Part shown: piece after piece, positions 17,598 through 28,034 of the stretch | Layout: each line of letters starts with the position of its first letter | Numbering within the stretch: the first letter of the stretch is position 1 | NCBI GenBank assembly: GCA_017871115.1 | Contig: JAFCIZ010000004.1 | Coordinates: 534,501 to 598,500 of the forward strand | Reading direction: 5' to 3' | DNA length: 64,000 nucleotides | From: Cunninghamella blakesleeana | Lineage: Eukaryota > Mucoromycota > Mucoromycetes > Mucorales > Cunninghamellaceae | Position numbers and translations under genes: made by a program | Notes under the pieces: model-generated | Databases searched by the model: none | The model's input: only the letters and a program-made list of their open reading frames with translations | What the model was told of the DNA's origin: nothing

Positions 17598-18858
17598 TAA
17601 TAATATACCTCTTGTTTATCTTTCATGACAATTTTGATGGCATCAGCAAATACACCACGCTTGGATTTTTCTTTTCTAATATCTTGGATATTTTTGAGTT
17701 CAATTAAAATTTTTGTTTCCAGCCCTAAAAGGTACGAATAAAAACCAAGATAATTCTCGCTAATGTATAGCCATCCTTGACTTGTTAAACGGTTTGTATG
17801 ATAAGCTCCAGAATAATCTATGATAATAAAAAATATAGAAGAATATACATGTATATTAATATAACTGGCTGATTAATTAAATATTCTTTCCATTGATACT
17901 GTTTATATCTATTACAGTTCACTAGACGCTCAGTTACAGGAAGATCAAAAGTTTGACGAAAACTTCTTGAAGTATTTCGAACTTTTTCATCGGTGGATAT
18001 ATCATCTGTTCCAGTATCTAAATTAGAATATATAGTAGAAATAAATAGAAGAGTAGGTTAGACATTTATTTTTGAATGAACATATATATAACGCTCATTA
18101 TTTATATTACCACGTCGTGTGACTATAGAGTTAATTTTTGTAACGAGAAATGCTTCCTTTTCCGTATTATCCAAGGCATCTAAAGGTATTATCAAGTTTT
18201 CTATATCAAAAATTATAAAAGGATATGAGGAAAAAAAATAAAACAATAAAATAAAAATGAAGAATAAAATAGTGTTTAATAAACTGAAATCTTTACATAA
18301 TTTTTAATAGATAAAGTTATATATATATATGTATTTTTATCTTTTTGTTCTGTATATATTTTTAACAAATTTATAGCGTTTACCATTGATCCAGCGCCAG
18401 GCTAAATCAGCTTGTTTTTCAGTTTCTGCCGAAGCTATTTGAAGACAACTTCCATTTTCACGTTGGTATAATATACGAAAAGGGGGTTGCTTTGTATCAA
18501 GTCTATGCATTATTATTATAATAAATTATCAATATAGAAAATTAAAGATGTATAAGTAAATAAATAAATAAAAATGGTTTAAAAAAAGAAAAAAAAAAAA
18601 AGATAAAAAACTATAATAATGTAATAATATAGTATATAATAAAAAAAAAATATCAAATAATAATAATAATAATAATAAATAGACTTACACGTTTTGTAAA
18701 GTACCTAAAACACTTCTCATGATGGCATTCCTTTGACTTTTAGATTGTTGTAATAAAAAGTATTTTTCTTCTTTTACTGTTCTCCAAAAAGGTGTAATAT
18801 AATTATCTACATTGGTAGGTAACGTAAAAATATTAAAAGCAGGATCAGTCATATTCAT
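13452..18858 (-). CDS. GRAM-TBC-EF-hand Rab GTPase-activating protein (TBC1D8/9, Gyp2/Mdr1-like)
   Basis: Rab/Ypt GAP. Fourteen exons in coding order: 18858-18689, 18502-18384, 18200-18111, 18017-17916, 17817-17609, 17455-16803, 16667-16423, 16320-16107, 15994-15857, 15727-15426, 15333-15194, 15068-14598, 14473-14190, 14076-13452; all phases match, 1253 aa. Two GRAM-like modules precede the TBC domain (first around [18 protein letters not shown], second around [19 protein letters not shown]). The TBC domain (from about residue 545) has [14 protein letters not shown], the arginine finger in IEKDLNRSLPE (rebuilt across an intron) and the glutamine finger in [11 protein letters not shown], so it should be catalytically active. 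A C-terminal EF hand is clear at [12 protein letters not shown]. The tail is Ser-rich then strongly acidic (poly-Glu, eight Asp in a row), unlike typical family ends. Start at 18858; an alternative Met lies two codons downstream. Confidence 0.92.
16680..16719. repeat. (TA)n microsatellite in an intron of the Rab GAP gene
   Basis: About 40 nt of uninterrupted TA dinucleotides lie within the intron between the exons ending at 16803 and beginning at 16667. Similar shorter TA runs occur in most introns of the window. Confidence 0.9.
17560..17604. repeat. (CT)n-(TA)n compound microsatellite in an intron
   Basis: A run of CT dinucleotides directly abuts a TA run inside the intron that separates the exons at 17609-17817 and 16803-17455 of the Rab GAP gene. 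Confidence 0.8.
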
Positions 18859-19167
18859 ACATATATAAATGATAAATAAAAAATTAATAAAATAAATAGA
18901 GCAGGTAAAATATAGATATATATATAATTGTTAAAGGGAGAGAGAAAAAGAAAAAAAAAACTGGTGAATTAAAATTTAAAACTAAGCGGCTTTATAAAAA
19001 AAAAAAAATACCTCCCATAAAAATATTCTTTTTTAAAGGTACCAAAAAAAAGCTAGATCACACATACACACAGACATATTTTTTTAAAAGATATATTAAA
19101 ATTTATTATTATATAATATTTATAAAGTAAAAATAAATATATATAACTGTACTGTAAAGAATTAAAT
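18859..19167. other. Intergenic region between RPL19 and the Rab GAP gene
   Basis: Both flanking genes are on the minus strand. The interval contains A-rich runs and presumably the RPL19 3' end and Rab GAP promoter. Nothing else seen. Confidence 0.5.
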
Positions 19168-19930
19168 CTATTGTTTATCAGCAGCCTTATCTTCGATACG
19201 TTGCTTTCTACGTTCACGCATAGCCTTGTTCTTAGCACGGAGAGCAGCAGCTTGTTCAGAAAGGTTCTTAGCACGAACTTGTTCAGCCTTAGCCTTGTGA
19301 ATGTATTCCATCAAAACACGCTTGTTCTTGAAACCGTTACCTTTAGCCTTGAGATAAAGATTGTGGTATAAGTGTTTATCAATCTTACCAGATTCTCTGT
19401 ATTTACGTAAAAGACGACGGAGAACACGCATACGACGCATCCAGAGAACTTGCTTGGACATACGAGCATTAGCAGTACCTTTTCTTTTACCAGTACCCAT
19501 ATGACGACCAAGACGCTTAGCTTCATGACGTTCACGAACACGGAAACGAGAAGTACCAATTTCAGGTTTCTTGATAATTAAACCATCCTTAACTAACTTG
19601 CGGATATTAGCACCTATTTAAATTAAAATAAAAAATAAAAGATATATTATTGTTACTGTTATTATATATCATAAAAAATCAAATTGAGAGCCATTCTTAT
19701 TATTGTTAATTATAAATAAACTTACGAGAGTTGGCATTGGAGATTTCATTGATTTCATTGGGATCAAGCCAGATTTTTCTTTGACCACAACTAAGAACGG
19801 AAGCGGCCAAGCGTTTTTGAATGCGTAAGTTGACCCTGATAAATAAATAAATAAATTGTTGTTCAATTAATAAAAAAGAAGGAAAAAATAATAGTTATCA
19901 TTTTAAACATATTTTTTGAAAACCTTACAT
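19168..19930 (-). CDS. RPL19: Large ribosomal subunit protein eL19 (RPL19), start codon split by an intron
   Basis: Structural protein of the cytosolic 60S ribosome. Coding order: 19930-19929 (the bases AT), 19835-19726, 19613-19168; total 185 aa, the usual eL19 length. After splicing the start becomes ATG GTC AAC TTA CGC, giving the canonical N-terminus [15 protein letters not shown], followed by [32 protein letters not shown] and a basic C-terminal helix. The first intron (19836-19928) has donor GTAAGG and acceptor CAG and splits the initiation codon as AT^G. In unspliced RNA the same AT is followed by GTAA, giving ATG-TAA, an immediate stop, so translation should strictly depend on splicing. 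Codon choice (many GCC, CGT, AAG) is less AT-biased than neighbours, fitting high expression. Confidence 0.95.
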
Positions 19931-20119
19931 GGTAGAATAAGGTAGAAATTAAAAAGAAAGAAGAATTTTTTTACCTTCCAATAAACTTTACAAATATAAA
20001 AAAAAAAGCCACTAAGTTTTTTATGGTCTGAGTTTAAATTCTTTTCTTGCCTAATTTTTTAAAAAAAAGGGATCATCCAATAAATTTGAAACAGTAAAAA
20101 CTGTATATTATCTTTAAAA

Positions 20120-20154
<35 letters not shown>

Positions 20155-20548
20155 CAAACAATAATACATAAATATAATGATGATTTTATAAAATATGTAT
20201 ATTAAAAAACCCATATATATATATATATATAAAAATATATTTTATGCAAGATCAAAAAAATAAATAGATTTTTAAAAAATCATATCACAGGAGCATACTT
20301 GATTTACAGTAATATTTAATCAGATGAACAATAAATTAACAGGGGAATAATCTCATGATTGATGAAGAAATTATGTAAAATCTAAGAAAGACTATTTTTA
20401 TTTATATCCTATATTTTTTTATTTTTTTATTTTTAATTTCTTTTTTTTAAAAATATAAAAAATAAAGAAATCTTTACTCTCTTTTCTTTTATTCTTTTTT
20501 TTCAGTTATCTGATTTGAAGTTTTATATATTACTTTGAAAAATTAAAA
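19931..20548. other. Divergent intergenic region between RPL19 and the WWE-like gene
   Basis: Divergent promoters for RPL19 (-) and the single-exon gene at 20549 (+). TA repeats at 20121-20150 and 20212-20230. No clear core promoter element or RNA gene could be supported; sequence around 20280-20400 is slightly less AT-rich but shows no confident snoRNA boxes. Confidence 0.45.
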
Positions 20549-20851
20549 ATGATCAATGAATTACCTATGATTCAACTTGAAACAACACCATTTTATAACT
20601 CATGGCCAAATAGAAAATCAACCTCATTTCAAGTTCAATGGCTTTATTTTAATCAATCTAGATGGATTCCTTTAAATTGTAAAAATTATGCAAAATTAGA
20701 ATCTGCTATCGAAATGGGTGGTTGCTTTGTAGATATTAAGGATTCCAATTTTCCTTCGGTGGACCGAGTTAGGGTGTTTCCTAAATTAGATTATATTTCA
20801 TATTTAGGTATGAAATTTAGAATTTGTAGACTTTTATTACCTGGTTTTTGA
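20549..20851 (+). CDS. Small single-exon protein resembling a stand-alone WWE-type domain
   Basis: Encodes 100 aa without introns. The central sequence VQWLYFNQSRWIPLNCKN followed by YAKLESAIEMGG and DRVRVFPK resembles the WWE fold seen in DDHD-type phospholipases and PARP/ubiquitin-ligase proteins: an aromatic strand, a second Trp, 'Phe/Leu-x-x-x-x-x-x-x-Leu-Glu' helix, then a Val-Asp-rich strand with Arg-Val. No catalytic domain accompanies it and no signal peptide or membrane segment is visible. Assignment rests on pattern recognition only. It might be an independent gene, or the remnant of a larger protein, but there is an ordinary ATG and a stop, and codon use matches real genes nearby. 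Confidence 0.5.
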   Translation: MINELPMIQLETTPFYNSWPNRKSTSFQVQWLYFNQSRWIPLNCKNYAKLESAIEMGGCFVDIKDSNFPSVDRVRVFPKLDYISYLGMKFRICRLLLPGF

Positions 20852-21044
20852 TATTGCTATTGCTCTTACTATTATTTTTAATACAATCATAAATTTATAT
20901 TTATATATCATAATTTAAAATAAATAAGCATATTAGAAAAGAAAAATATGCGGAGTTCAATTACACGTGGACAATTTTTATAAAATTGAACTTTTTTATA
21001 ATTTTTTTTTGGTGCCTCTTTCTCTTAATTTTTTTCCATATACA

Positions 21045-21049
<5 letters not shown>

Positions 21050-21080
<31 letters not shown>
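21050..21080. repeat. (TA)n microsatellite upstream of BOS1
   Basis: About 30 nt of TA dinucleotides just before the BOS1-like start codon at 21097. Confidence 0.85.
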
Positions 21081-21082
<2 letters not shown>

Positions 21083-21096
21083 ATTAAATTACTTTA

Positions 21097-22337
21097 ATGA
21101 ATTCCCTTTACAATCATGCTTTAAAGCAGAGTCATGCCTTACAAAGAGATTTAGATAGTATGTTACATATATTATAATATAACGGAATATAGCTTTTTAA
21201 TGAATTTTTACCATATTATTCTATTTATATTTATGTATATTAAATATAGAATTTGCATCTGGCCAAGATTTATCAGCTGGTTTACAAGGTAATGATAATA
21301 ATGGACCTTAATAATTCATGGGTTTATTAATAAATAAATATAATATATATACTGACTTTTATTCTTATTACTTCTATTTACGATAGGTCAAATCTCTGCA
21401 TCATTTACCTCTTTACAACGTTCAATAGATGACTATGATAATCTAGCTAAACGGGAAATGGTAGCAGTAAAAAAAGAAACAGCACTAAAGTTAGTGATAA
21501 TCCATTGAAATAAAAATAAAAATAAAAATTGGATATATGTAAATAATAACATCATTATCACACAACTCAATATATCACTTAGTAACTTCAACTAACCTAT
21601 ATTTGATATATCATTTTTTTTTTTTGATAGTCGTGTAACTAAATTTCGACAAGAATTACAAGAAATGCGTACTCGATTTGAAACAACGAAAAAAATCCAA
21701 GAAAATCTTCGAATGGAACAAAATAGAGAAAGTTTACTAGCAAGAAGACCAAACCGAGGACAATTTTCAGAAGCTGTAAAATATAATAATGGATATGAAA
21801 ATGGAAATAAATAAAAAAGGAATAGATATAAAAGTAGGGTATTGTTTAGATATGAAATAAATTATAATCTATGATCTTTCTTTTTTATTATTAATAGCCT
21901 GAACATCCATATCAACCAATGACTCGGTCAGCATTTGCACAAAGAGAGCAATCATTTGCAGATCAGACAGATACTCAATTGGATGATTTTATTACTCAAG
22001 CTCAAAATGTTTTGGAAAGTTTAACGGATCAACATACCATTTTAAAAGTAAGTATTGTGTACAATAAAAGTAAAATAATTTAAAATATAAAAAAAGGGGA
22101 ATATGAGAAACTTTTTTTGTAAACGGTTGAGAGATATTGATTGTTATTACTGCTACTTTTTTATTTATTATATAGAAAGCCCAACGTAAGTTATTGGATA
22201 CAGCAAATACCTTAGGGCTTTCACAGAATGTAATTAGATATATTGAAAGACGTACAACGCAAGACAAATGGATTTTCTTTGGAGGGCTAATTATTACAGT
22301 ATTTATATTATGGGCCATTGTTCATTACCTTACTTAA
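21097..22337 (+). CDS. BOS1: Qb-SNARE of ER-Golgi transport (Bos1/membrin)
   Basis: Vesicle-fusion SNARE of COPII transport between ER and Golgi. Exons 21097-21157, 21250-21288, 21387-21489, 21631-21775, 21898-22047 and 22176-22337 join to 219 aa, close to membrin (about 212) and Bos1 (244). N-terminus MNSLYNHALKQSHALQRDLD matches the Bos1/membrin start. The SNARE motif covers about residues 135-195 with a central Gln in LTDQHTILKKAQRKLLD (probable zero layer), then the family signature DTANTLGLSQNVIRYIERR, and a C-terminal membrane anchor (IFFGGLIITVFILWAIVHYL). Start chosen because it reproduces the conserved N-terminus. Type IV membrane protein. Confidence 0.93.
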
Positions 22338-22561
22338 TTCATTCATCAATTTTAATAATAATAATAATAAAATTATGTAATCATTTGATACCAATTTTAA
22401 ACACTAAAAATGAAAAGTGAAGAGAAAAAAAATATAAAAGAATAGAAGAACGTACATATTTTTAAAAATAAAAGAAAGATGTACATTTTAATTCATTATA
22501 GGTTACACAAAAAAGAATAATGCAATCTATTGATTACTTTACTTAATGAACAAATATATCA

Positions 22562-23294
22562 TCACCATTTATCAAATATAGAATCATCACCGTTTATATT
22601 TGATACGAGTACATTATTATCATCAAACGTTAGACCTTCCTTTGCTAATTTAGCTTTTTTATTTGCAACAAACTGACAGTTCCCAAATCCGCCATTAAAT
22701 CCGCCAATGGATTTATTAGTCATGATGACACGATGGCAAGGTATAGGTAAAGGACAAAATGGATTTAATCTTAGTGCTTGACCAACTGCTCTTGGATGTG
22801 ACTGAAGTTGATTACTTAATGCTTTATATGTAGTTACTTGTCCTTTAGGAATCTTAAATTATATTTATACGTATAAAGAGAAAGAAAGAGAGAAAAAGAA
22901 ATAATCAAATAAGTAGCATTATTCTGTAGTTATTTTAATGTTTTCATCTAGAATGATAATGAAAGTATATACTTACTTTTGCAACAAGATCATACACTCT
23001 GTAATGAAATTCGGTCACTTTATGATTTGTTTTGGGGTTAATATATGTTTTTCTTTCTTCTTTAGTTGTAGGATAAAATAATACACCTACGAATTTTTTA
23101 TTTCATTTTCATTTTTAATAAATACAAGTGTTAGGAAATAAAATGTATTTATAAAGTAGTCTCTATTTCTCTGATTCTTTTATATATTTACTTGTAATGT
23201 CATCGTCATTTGCAACATAAACTGTTTTTTTTTCATTAAAGTATGGACTAGATTTACTACGGGTACTTTTACGACGAGTTTGACTTTGGCTCAT
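22562..23294 (-). CDS. MGMT: Methylated-DNA-[protein]-cysteine S-methyltransferase (O6-alkylguanine repair)
   Basis: Suicide enzyme that transfers alkyl groups from O6-alkylguanine to its own cysteine, reversing mutagenic DNA damage in the nucleus. Coding order 23294-23192, 23086-22977, 22852-22562; phases match; 167 aa. The DNA-binding/active-site domain is complete: IPKGQVTTYKALS, helix RAVGQALRLNP with the Arg finger, active site PIPCHRVI with Cys at about residue 110, and GGFNGGFGNCQFVANKKAKL. The N-terminal part is short and basic (MSQSQTRRKSTRSKSS), lacking an Ada-type N-terminal domain, as usual in fungi. Divergently arranged with the GT69 gene at 23757. Confidence 0.94.
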
Positions 23295-23756
23295 TTTATT
23301 TTTGAGATGGATGTAAATTCTTTATATAAATTAATACTGAAGAAAGGGAAAAAAAAAAAAAAAAAAAAAGAAAAGAGAAAAAAACAGTTATAAAATATAA
23401 AATTAAAGCTGCGGTCTCGTGTTCGTGATCTTTATTTACTTTTTATTTATTTATTTTGTGGATCCATTGATTAGTCATCCATGAATAATTCAATTATATA
23501 CATCAAATAGAATAAAAAATAAAAAATATATAATAAAAAAAATAATAACCAAAGTACTATACAAGAAAGAAATAATATTAAAGGCTGACATGTTAACACA
23601 TAAAATTTCTTTTTTTATCCTTTTTATTTATAAATTAATTTTTAAATACCGCACTTTTCAAATTTAGGTTCCTAATTTTTTTTTTCTTAAGCTTTTTTCA
23701 TTATTTCAATATAATTGCTAATATTATAATTATTACTGTTAAACTTTATTTAAAGC
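23295..23756. other. Divergent intergenic region between MGMT and GT69 genes
   Basis: 462 nt shared upstream region of two divergent genes. A long A run at 23348-23368 and otherwise mixed AT sequence; no binding site recognised. Confidence 0.5.
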
Positions 23757-25210
23757 ATGGTATTAAAAAGACAATGGCGTAATATACTTTCTATATTCGT
23801 TGTTGTTTTTATGTTTTGGTCTTTACATATTAATGTTACTTCCACATACTCTTCAAAGTAAATGATTTTTTTATAAAATAAAAACAGTTCCTCTAATACT
23901 CACAATATAAACTCATCTGACTTCTTTTTTTTTATTTTTTTATTTTAAATCAAAGAACTTCATCAGTATCGATACCCATACAACATCAACCTAAAATATA
24001 TATAGCTGCTAACTTATACAACAATGAAAAGATTATTGACAACTGGACAGATCAAATAAAAAAATTAATCCAGTTTTATGGGATCAACAACATTTATGTT
24101 TCAATATTTGAAAATGGTAAATAACCATTAACAAATATGAATATAACTAAAAATATGTAAATAGATAAATAGATTATATGCTAATTATTTCATAATAATA
24201 AATATGTATACAACAATGACGCTTAGGTAGTACGGATAATACCAAAATAGCATTGAAAGAGTTTAAAGAATATTTGTTAGATTCTCAGGTCCATCATACC
24301 ATTGTTTTAGACGACCGACCAAAATATTTTATTAAAGCTAGAATAGCCCGATTAGCGGAACTTCGAAACCTCGTCCTTCAACCTTTAAGACAGATGCAAA
24401 AGGAAAAAAACAATGATCAAGAATTAGTATATGATAAAATCCTTTTTTTAAACGATATTTGGTTTAATTGGAAAGACGCTGTGGAACTAATCTCTTCCCG
24501 TAATGGTGATTATGATGCCGTCTGTAGTATGGATTTTTATGGTGAATATTATGATATGTTTGCTACACGTGAAATTAATGGAAAATGGTTAGGCTCTGGC
24601 AATTATCCTTATTTTGAAGATAAGAAAAGCCGTGAATTACTAAAAAAAAAAGAACTAGTTCCTGTTTATAGCTGTTTTGGTGGTATGGTTGCCTATAATG
24701 CTACTCCATTTTTAATTAAGAGAAATAATACATCATCACCGACTATTGGAACTTCTACTACTTCTAGTTTGGAATTTCAATTGAATTTCAGATCGTTCTG
24801 GACCGATTCACTGGAGGATCATCCTTTAGATGCTTCTGAATGTTGTCTTATATATTCCGATATGCGTAAAATGGATTATACAAATATATTTATCAATCCA
24901 AGAATTAAAGGTATATTAAAAAAGGAAAAACAAATAAAGAAGTTGTTAGTTATGATTATTTGTTTATACTAAATCAATTATGCTCTAATTTAATTATTAT
25001 TATTTTGTTTAATTTTTAGTGGCATACGATCATTTTCACTATTTTTATGCACACTATATTATTCCTTTTTGGCAGCCTATTCTAAATTTGTTCAATACCC
25101 CGGTTTCAATAACAGATGATGAATACATTTTATGGTCCGAAAAACTACAATCTCTTGGTTCTATTGATAAAGATGATGCTATATGCCTTTGGAGACCTGC
25201 TCACTATTAA
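23757..25210 (+). CDS. GT69-family mannosyltransferase (CAP59/CMT1-like), type II membrane protein
   Basis: Probable Golgi alpha-1,3-mannosyltransferase. Exons 23757-23857, 23956-24116, 24227-24910 and 25020-25210 give 378 aa. A short basic N-terminus and one hydrophobic segment (about residues 10-28, ILSIFVVVFMFWSL) fit a type II Golgi enzyme. The catalytic region shows hallmarks of the Cryptococcus Cap59/Cmt1 family: KIYIAANLYNNE, YVSIFENGSTDNT, ILFLNDIWFNWKDA, YDAVCSMDFYGEYYD, CFGGMVAYNATPF, ASECCLIYSDM and the C-terminal WRPAHY. In Cryptococcus these proteins serve capsule/mannan synthesis; here the acceptor is unknown. No truncation seen. Confidence 0.85.
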
Positions 25211-25667
25211 ATGATGACAATGATAGTATAATATCCTAAAAAGACGTCTGAAACCATTTTTACAAATAAAATAAAACTAGGATCTAGCGATTCTTAGATT
25301 CATATGATTTTTTTAAAAAATTCAACCTCTCTTATCAAAATAAAAAATCACCGATAAATTTATCCAGAAAAATTTAAAATTTTATAGAACCCTTTTCAGA
25401 AAAATAATTTTCTGCATGGGTATAAACAAATATTTGAAACATGACAACATCTTAGCCTAATATACCAAGGGGATTTTATTTCGAAAAAAAGAAAAATCAT
25501 AGAAAATGACACAATCAGAAACCTACGTAAAAAATAGGCTCTAAAAAAAAATTAAAAAAATCAAAAAAACTATATAAATGAATTCATTTTACAATTTCTT
25601 CCCTTTTTTTTTCATTATTCTCATTTAATAGTACTTTAAATAATAATAAAAACTTTAATCAATCAAT
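25211..25667. other. Intergenic region between GT69 and CsbD-like genes
   Basis: Runs of A/T; presumably GT69 3' end and CsbD promoter. No gene seen. Confidence 0.5.
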
Positions 25668-25798
25668 ATGTCTAACAAAGCCTCTGAAATCGTTGGTAGC
25701 ATCAAGGAAACCGTTGGTCAATGGACTGGAAGTGAAAGACTTGAATCCGAAGGCAATGCCCAAAAGAACTCTAGCAAAGGTAAGTCCCACTTTATCTC

Positions 25799-25834
<36 letters not shown>

Positions 25835-26001
25835 CAGAATAGATAAGATATTTATTTTTATATTTTGTAATTTATAATTTAGTCCAAGGTCATGTTGATA
25901 ACGCCAAAAATTCTGCCAATGAATACGTCGAATCTGCTAAAGACAAGGTATCTGGTGCCTACGATGGTGTTAAAGCTAGCAATAACAATTCTCCTAATTA
26001 A
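25668..26001 (+). CDS. CsbD-like small stress protein
   Basis: Exons 25668-25779 and 25883-26001 give 76 aa. The sequence has the CsbD family pattern: EIVGSIKETVGQWTGSERLE, then SEGNAQKNSSKVQGHVDNAK and a C-terminal amphipathic helix (YVESAKDKVSGAYDGVK). CsbD-like proteins are very abundant stress-inducible hydrophilic proteins in bacteria and fungi of uncertain biochemical role. Codon use is less AT-biased (GTC, GGC, ACC, AAG frequent) than in nearby genes, suggesting strong expression. Confidence 0.88.
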
Positions 26002-26361
26002 AACAATCCTATTAATATAATGGATCTGTAAATAACTTTATAGTTGTAAATAATGCTTTAAAAAATACTTTAAAGAATTTATTTTAATAAATAAATTTTT
26101 TATTTTTTAAAAAAAATATATATAAAATGATGAGTACGTGTTCTATCTTATTTTAAAACAACATAATTTGATCTTGCCAAAATTAAGTACTATTATTTGT
26201 AAATAATAATAATAGTTTTGATCATTTAAAAATAATAATTCTATAAAATGAATGGCTTTGTTTTTTTCTATTCATTTTGAGTTTAATATATAAAAAAACT
26301 AAAAACTTTGTTTTATTTTAGAATAATATAATTTTTTTAATCTATGATATAATATATATAT
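26002..26361. other. Convergent intergenic region (CsbD / ATP11 3' ends)
   Basis: AT-rich 3' flanks of two converging genes; no other feature seen. Confidence 0.5.
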
Positions 26362-27696
26362 TTAAATGACTTTTTCAACTTCTTTGATTAAAGCTTCGTA
26401 ATCAAATGATTGAGGAGATTGATGGAAGTTTTCTACCATTTTAAATTTATCTTGATTTCCACTTGCATAAAATTGTTGAAGAGTAAAAGCTAAAAATTGT
26501 GCATTTTGTGTATCAATCATTCTAGGATCGTCTGTAATTTCACCCTTCATAAGGACAATACCTTTGGAGTCCGATAATTCTGGGAAATGAGTGATGGTGA
26601 AATAAGGCCGAGCTTCTGTTCCTTTCGTTTTATATTCTAATAATGAGGTGAAATGGCATTGATGGAAATTGAATTGTAATACAAAGAATTCGATTCCTGT
26701 TTCTCGTGGCATAGGTACAATAAACTAGATCAGTAAAAAAAACAGTAAGAATAGATAAAAAATGATTAGTATCAAATGAAATTGAAATTGAAATTGAAAT
26801 ATTCCAAATATATGTATTACCATTGGATATTTTTGACTACGTTTATATAATATATCATAAATATCACTTGGTATTATGGCAGTAATACAATCCTTATCTG
26901 CATGATATTGTGTCCAAATCTTTTCAATAGTATCACGATCTTCTTTTTCAAATAATTCTAATTTAACGATTTTATCTAAAGTCTATAAATGTAATAATAA
27001 TGATAATAATATTATATATATATAAAAGATAATTATCATTAATTCATCTTCCTTTTCTCTTTTTGATATTATTATTTATTATATATTATTATTAGTATTA
27101 TTATTTACAGGAGCTGATGATTCATAAGGTAATTGGGCTTTAGCTTTGACTGCAGCTGCTGTTTTATCTGCACTAGTTGGTTGTTGTTTTGTAACTTTCT
27201 TTGTGGGTTTAAATAATTCACGTTTTTGTTGTGCTTCTTCTATTAATTTGGCTTTTAACTCTTCTACTGTTAAGCCACGTCTAAAATAATAAATAATAAT
27301 TAGTTAATAATATTTATAATAATCTATCTTTTATTTTATTTTTTTTGACAAATATTTTGATTATTTTATTTATTTATAATAACAATATTTACTTTGAAGC
27401 TGCTTCTTTTAATTTGTTTGCATATTTTTCTTCATAAGAAATATTATGCTTCACTTCAGTAGCAAATCCTCTAAAACGATCTATTGTTTAAATAAATAAT
27501 AATTATAAAAAATAATGAAATAGTATGTAAATGATTTATATCAAGTTATATTTATATATATTCACATATCAATTATTTTACTTTGAAATAAAGGACGAAT
27601 AGTTGAAAAAGAATTTTGAGTGTTATGCTTTACTAATGAATTAGTAACAGTGTAAGGAATGCGATTTAAACAACGTTTTGAGAAAGTTGATAACAT
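26362..27696 (-). CDS. ATP11: Mitochondrial F1-ATPase assembly chaperone Atp11
   Basis: Chaperone that binds the F1 beta subunit in the mitochondrial matrix. Coding order 27696-27582, 27480-27393, 27280-27109, 26982-26821, 26724-26362; 299 aa, near the family's usual length. The N-terminus MLSTFSKRCLNRIPYTV is a convincing mitochondrial presequence (Arg/Lys, Ser, hydrophobic, no acids). Then a charged region (YEEKYANKLKEAA, RGLTVEELKAKL) and the conserved ATP11 core: TLDKIVKLELFEKED, IEKIWTQYH, FIVPMPRETGIEFFVLQF, HFTSLLEYK, PYFTITHFPELSDSKGIVLM and QNAQFLAFTLQQFY. Confidence 0.94.
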
Positions 27697-28034
27697 GTTA
27701 AGTTTATTTTTCTTAAAAAAAAAATTAAAGAGGATGGTTAGAAAACAACAAAAAAAAATTAGTTTTAAATCTTAAAAATTAAAACACCGCGACATCCTAG
27801 GTAATGATAAGAAGGTCATAATGAGTTTTATAAAAAGAGCATGTATCTATTTGAATAATGAATATTTTATACGCATATATTTATTGTTTAATTAATTATA
27901 AATAAAACCCAATAAACGATTATTTTATATATATATATATATATATATTTAAGACGACATATGAAGAATACGACTAATATTAGTGGTTAAACTATATAAA
28001 CAAAGAAAAAAGAAAAACTATTATTATTACTAAT
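27697..28034. other. Intergenic region upstream of ATP11
   Basis: AT-rich, TA repeat at 27928-27950. Nothing else recognised. Confidence 0.5.

Noticed and set aside
19053..19559. Alternative frames over RPL19
   Set aside because: Overlap the conserved eL19 coding frame in other frames and have no family resemblance.
20280..20400. Candidate snoRNA-like segment (TGATGA-type box)
   Set aside because: No convincing paired C/D or H/ACA boxes or terminal stem; AT background makes such matches common.
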